A DNA stretch of 64,000 bases, taken from NCBI RefSeq assembly GCF_900115185.1, contig NZ_FOVN01000001.1, positions 1,178,001 to 1,242,000 on the forward strand, in the 5' to 3' direction. Positions 63,707-64,000 of this stretch are shown here, one piece after another. A model generated the notes under the pieces. It searched no databases. It had not been told where the DNA came from and saw nothing but the letters and a program-made list of their open reading frames with translations. Position 1 is the stretch's first letter, and each line of letters begins with the position of its first letter. Position numbers and translations under genes: made by a program. The DNA is from Algorimicrobium echini. Lineage in GTDB: Bacteria > Bacteroidota > Bacteroidia > Flavobacteriales > Flavobacteriaceae.

Positions 63707-64000
63707 ATGACAAAAAACGGAAAAGTATCTTTCGATGTATTGATCGAAATACCGAAAGGCAGTAGAAATAAATATGAATATGATTTCGATTTAAAGAAAA
63801 TACGTTTTGATCGTATGCTGTTTTCATCCATGATGTACCCAGCAGATTATGGATTTATCCCAGAAACGCTTGCCCTAGATGGAGACCCATTAGATGTTTT
63901 AGTTTTAGGAGGTGAGCCAACCTTTCCAATGTGCGTGGTAGAGGTAAAACCAATTGGTGTTTTCCATATGGCAGACGAAAAAGGTCCCGATGAAAAAGTA
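63707..64000 (+). CDS. ppa: Inorganic pyrophosphatase (family I), 3' end missing
   Basis: The frame runs off the right edge after 98 codons. It shows VLIEIPKGSRNKYEYD, the KKIRFDRMLFSSMMYPADYGFIPET segment and the metal-binding signature DGDPLDVLVL, all marks of family I soluble pyrophosphatase. It hydrolyses pyrophosphate to drive biosynthesis in the cytoplasm. The start is ATG, about 85 nt after the predicted transcription start. Confidence 0.95.
   Translation, partial: MTKNGKVSFDVLIEIPKGSRNKYEYDFDLKKIRFDRMLFSSMMYPADYGFIPETLALDGDPLDVLVLGGEPTFPMCVVEVKPIGVFHMADEKGPDEKV

Noticed and set aside
1-64000. CRISPR arrays, insertion sequences, integrases, rRNA genes
   Set aside because: None seen. 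No direct-repeat array, transposase or integrase frame, or rRNA-like sequence occurs, and gene content is uniform in composition and order with a flavobacterial core chromosome.

Overview
This is a low-GC window of about 64 kb from a bacterial chromosome of the phylum Bacteroidota, almost certainly family Flavobacteriaceae. The sequence signs are a PorP/SprF protein of the type IX secretion system, promoters of the TTTG-N19-TAnnTTTG type, bamA next to two ompH genes and uppS, LytS/LytTR signalling, DUF6089, DUF5686, DUF2797, GH3 and AsmA proteins, and a folK-deoxynucleoside kinase fusion. The genus cannot be fixed from the sequence alone. Nearly all of the window is ordinary core chromosome. 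I see no prophage, insertion sequence, CRISPR array, rRNA operon or obvious genomic island.

Layout. 1-5.3 kb: the end of an efflux operon (periplasmic adaptor cut by the window edge, then a TolC-like protein), tsaB, then on the minus strand an MscS channel, a DUF1304 membrane protein, a dodecin and a NifU-like Fe-S protein. 5.5-10.5 kb: a PorP/SprF protein, a TPR sensor kinase with its LytTR regulator, and a gamma-class carbonic anhydrase. 10.5-18.8 kb, minus strand: an envelope-biogenesis block DUF6089-uppS-bamA-ompH-ompH-murI, with NAD kinase and a CBS protein upstream. 18.9-24.4 kb, plus strand: pdxJ, an alpha/beta hydrolase, a holin-like membrane protein, and the protein quality-control set tig-clpP-clpX. 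24.7-35.7 kb: GH3, DUF2797, rpsU, AsmA, a queuosine-precursor transporter, folK-dNK, a GyrI-like protein, a TonB-C-like protein, MarC and a SPOUT methyltransferase. 35.8-41.4 kb: mutS, tRNA-Gly(GCC), tRNA-Leu(UAA), cbpM-cbpA, and a membrane metallophosphoesterase. 41.5-45.5 kb: a four-gene operon of two double-domain universal stress proteins, an ATP-cone/PD-(D/E)XK protein and a beta-CASP metallo-hydrolase. 45.5-53.1 kb: a repeat-rich lipoprotein, waaA, a DegT aminotransferase, galE, a small conserved-looking ORF, lspA, fabD and an FAD oxidoreductase. 53.2-57.9 kb, minus strand: a folate/thymidylate group (2TM-DHFR fusion, TonB-C-like, thyA), a frameshifted nucleoside transporter and a bifunctional nuclease. 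58-64 kb: etfA/etfB diverging from the pyruvate dehydrogenase E1 beta gene, a DUF5686 protein and the start of inorganic pyrophosphatase.

The strongest candidate for a little-described system is the operon at 41537-45484. Two tandem-Usp proteins are followed by an ATP-cone domain joined to a restriction-endonuclease-like domain, and its gene overlaps that of a beta-CASP nuclease-type hydrolase. A TGA-N6-TCA Crp/Fnr-type box lies about 40 bp before the predicted transcription start. This suggests nucleic-acid turnover tied to adenine nucleotide level and to low oxygen or stress. Other points of interest are a near-perfect 22-bp operator-like palindrome between etfB and pdhB, a nucleoside transporter with a lipocalin-like N-terminal domain and a one-base frameshift, a membrane-anchored dihydrofolate reductase fusion, a terminator buried inside a convergent gene, and small flavobacterial palindromic repeats.
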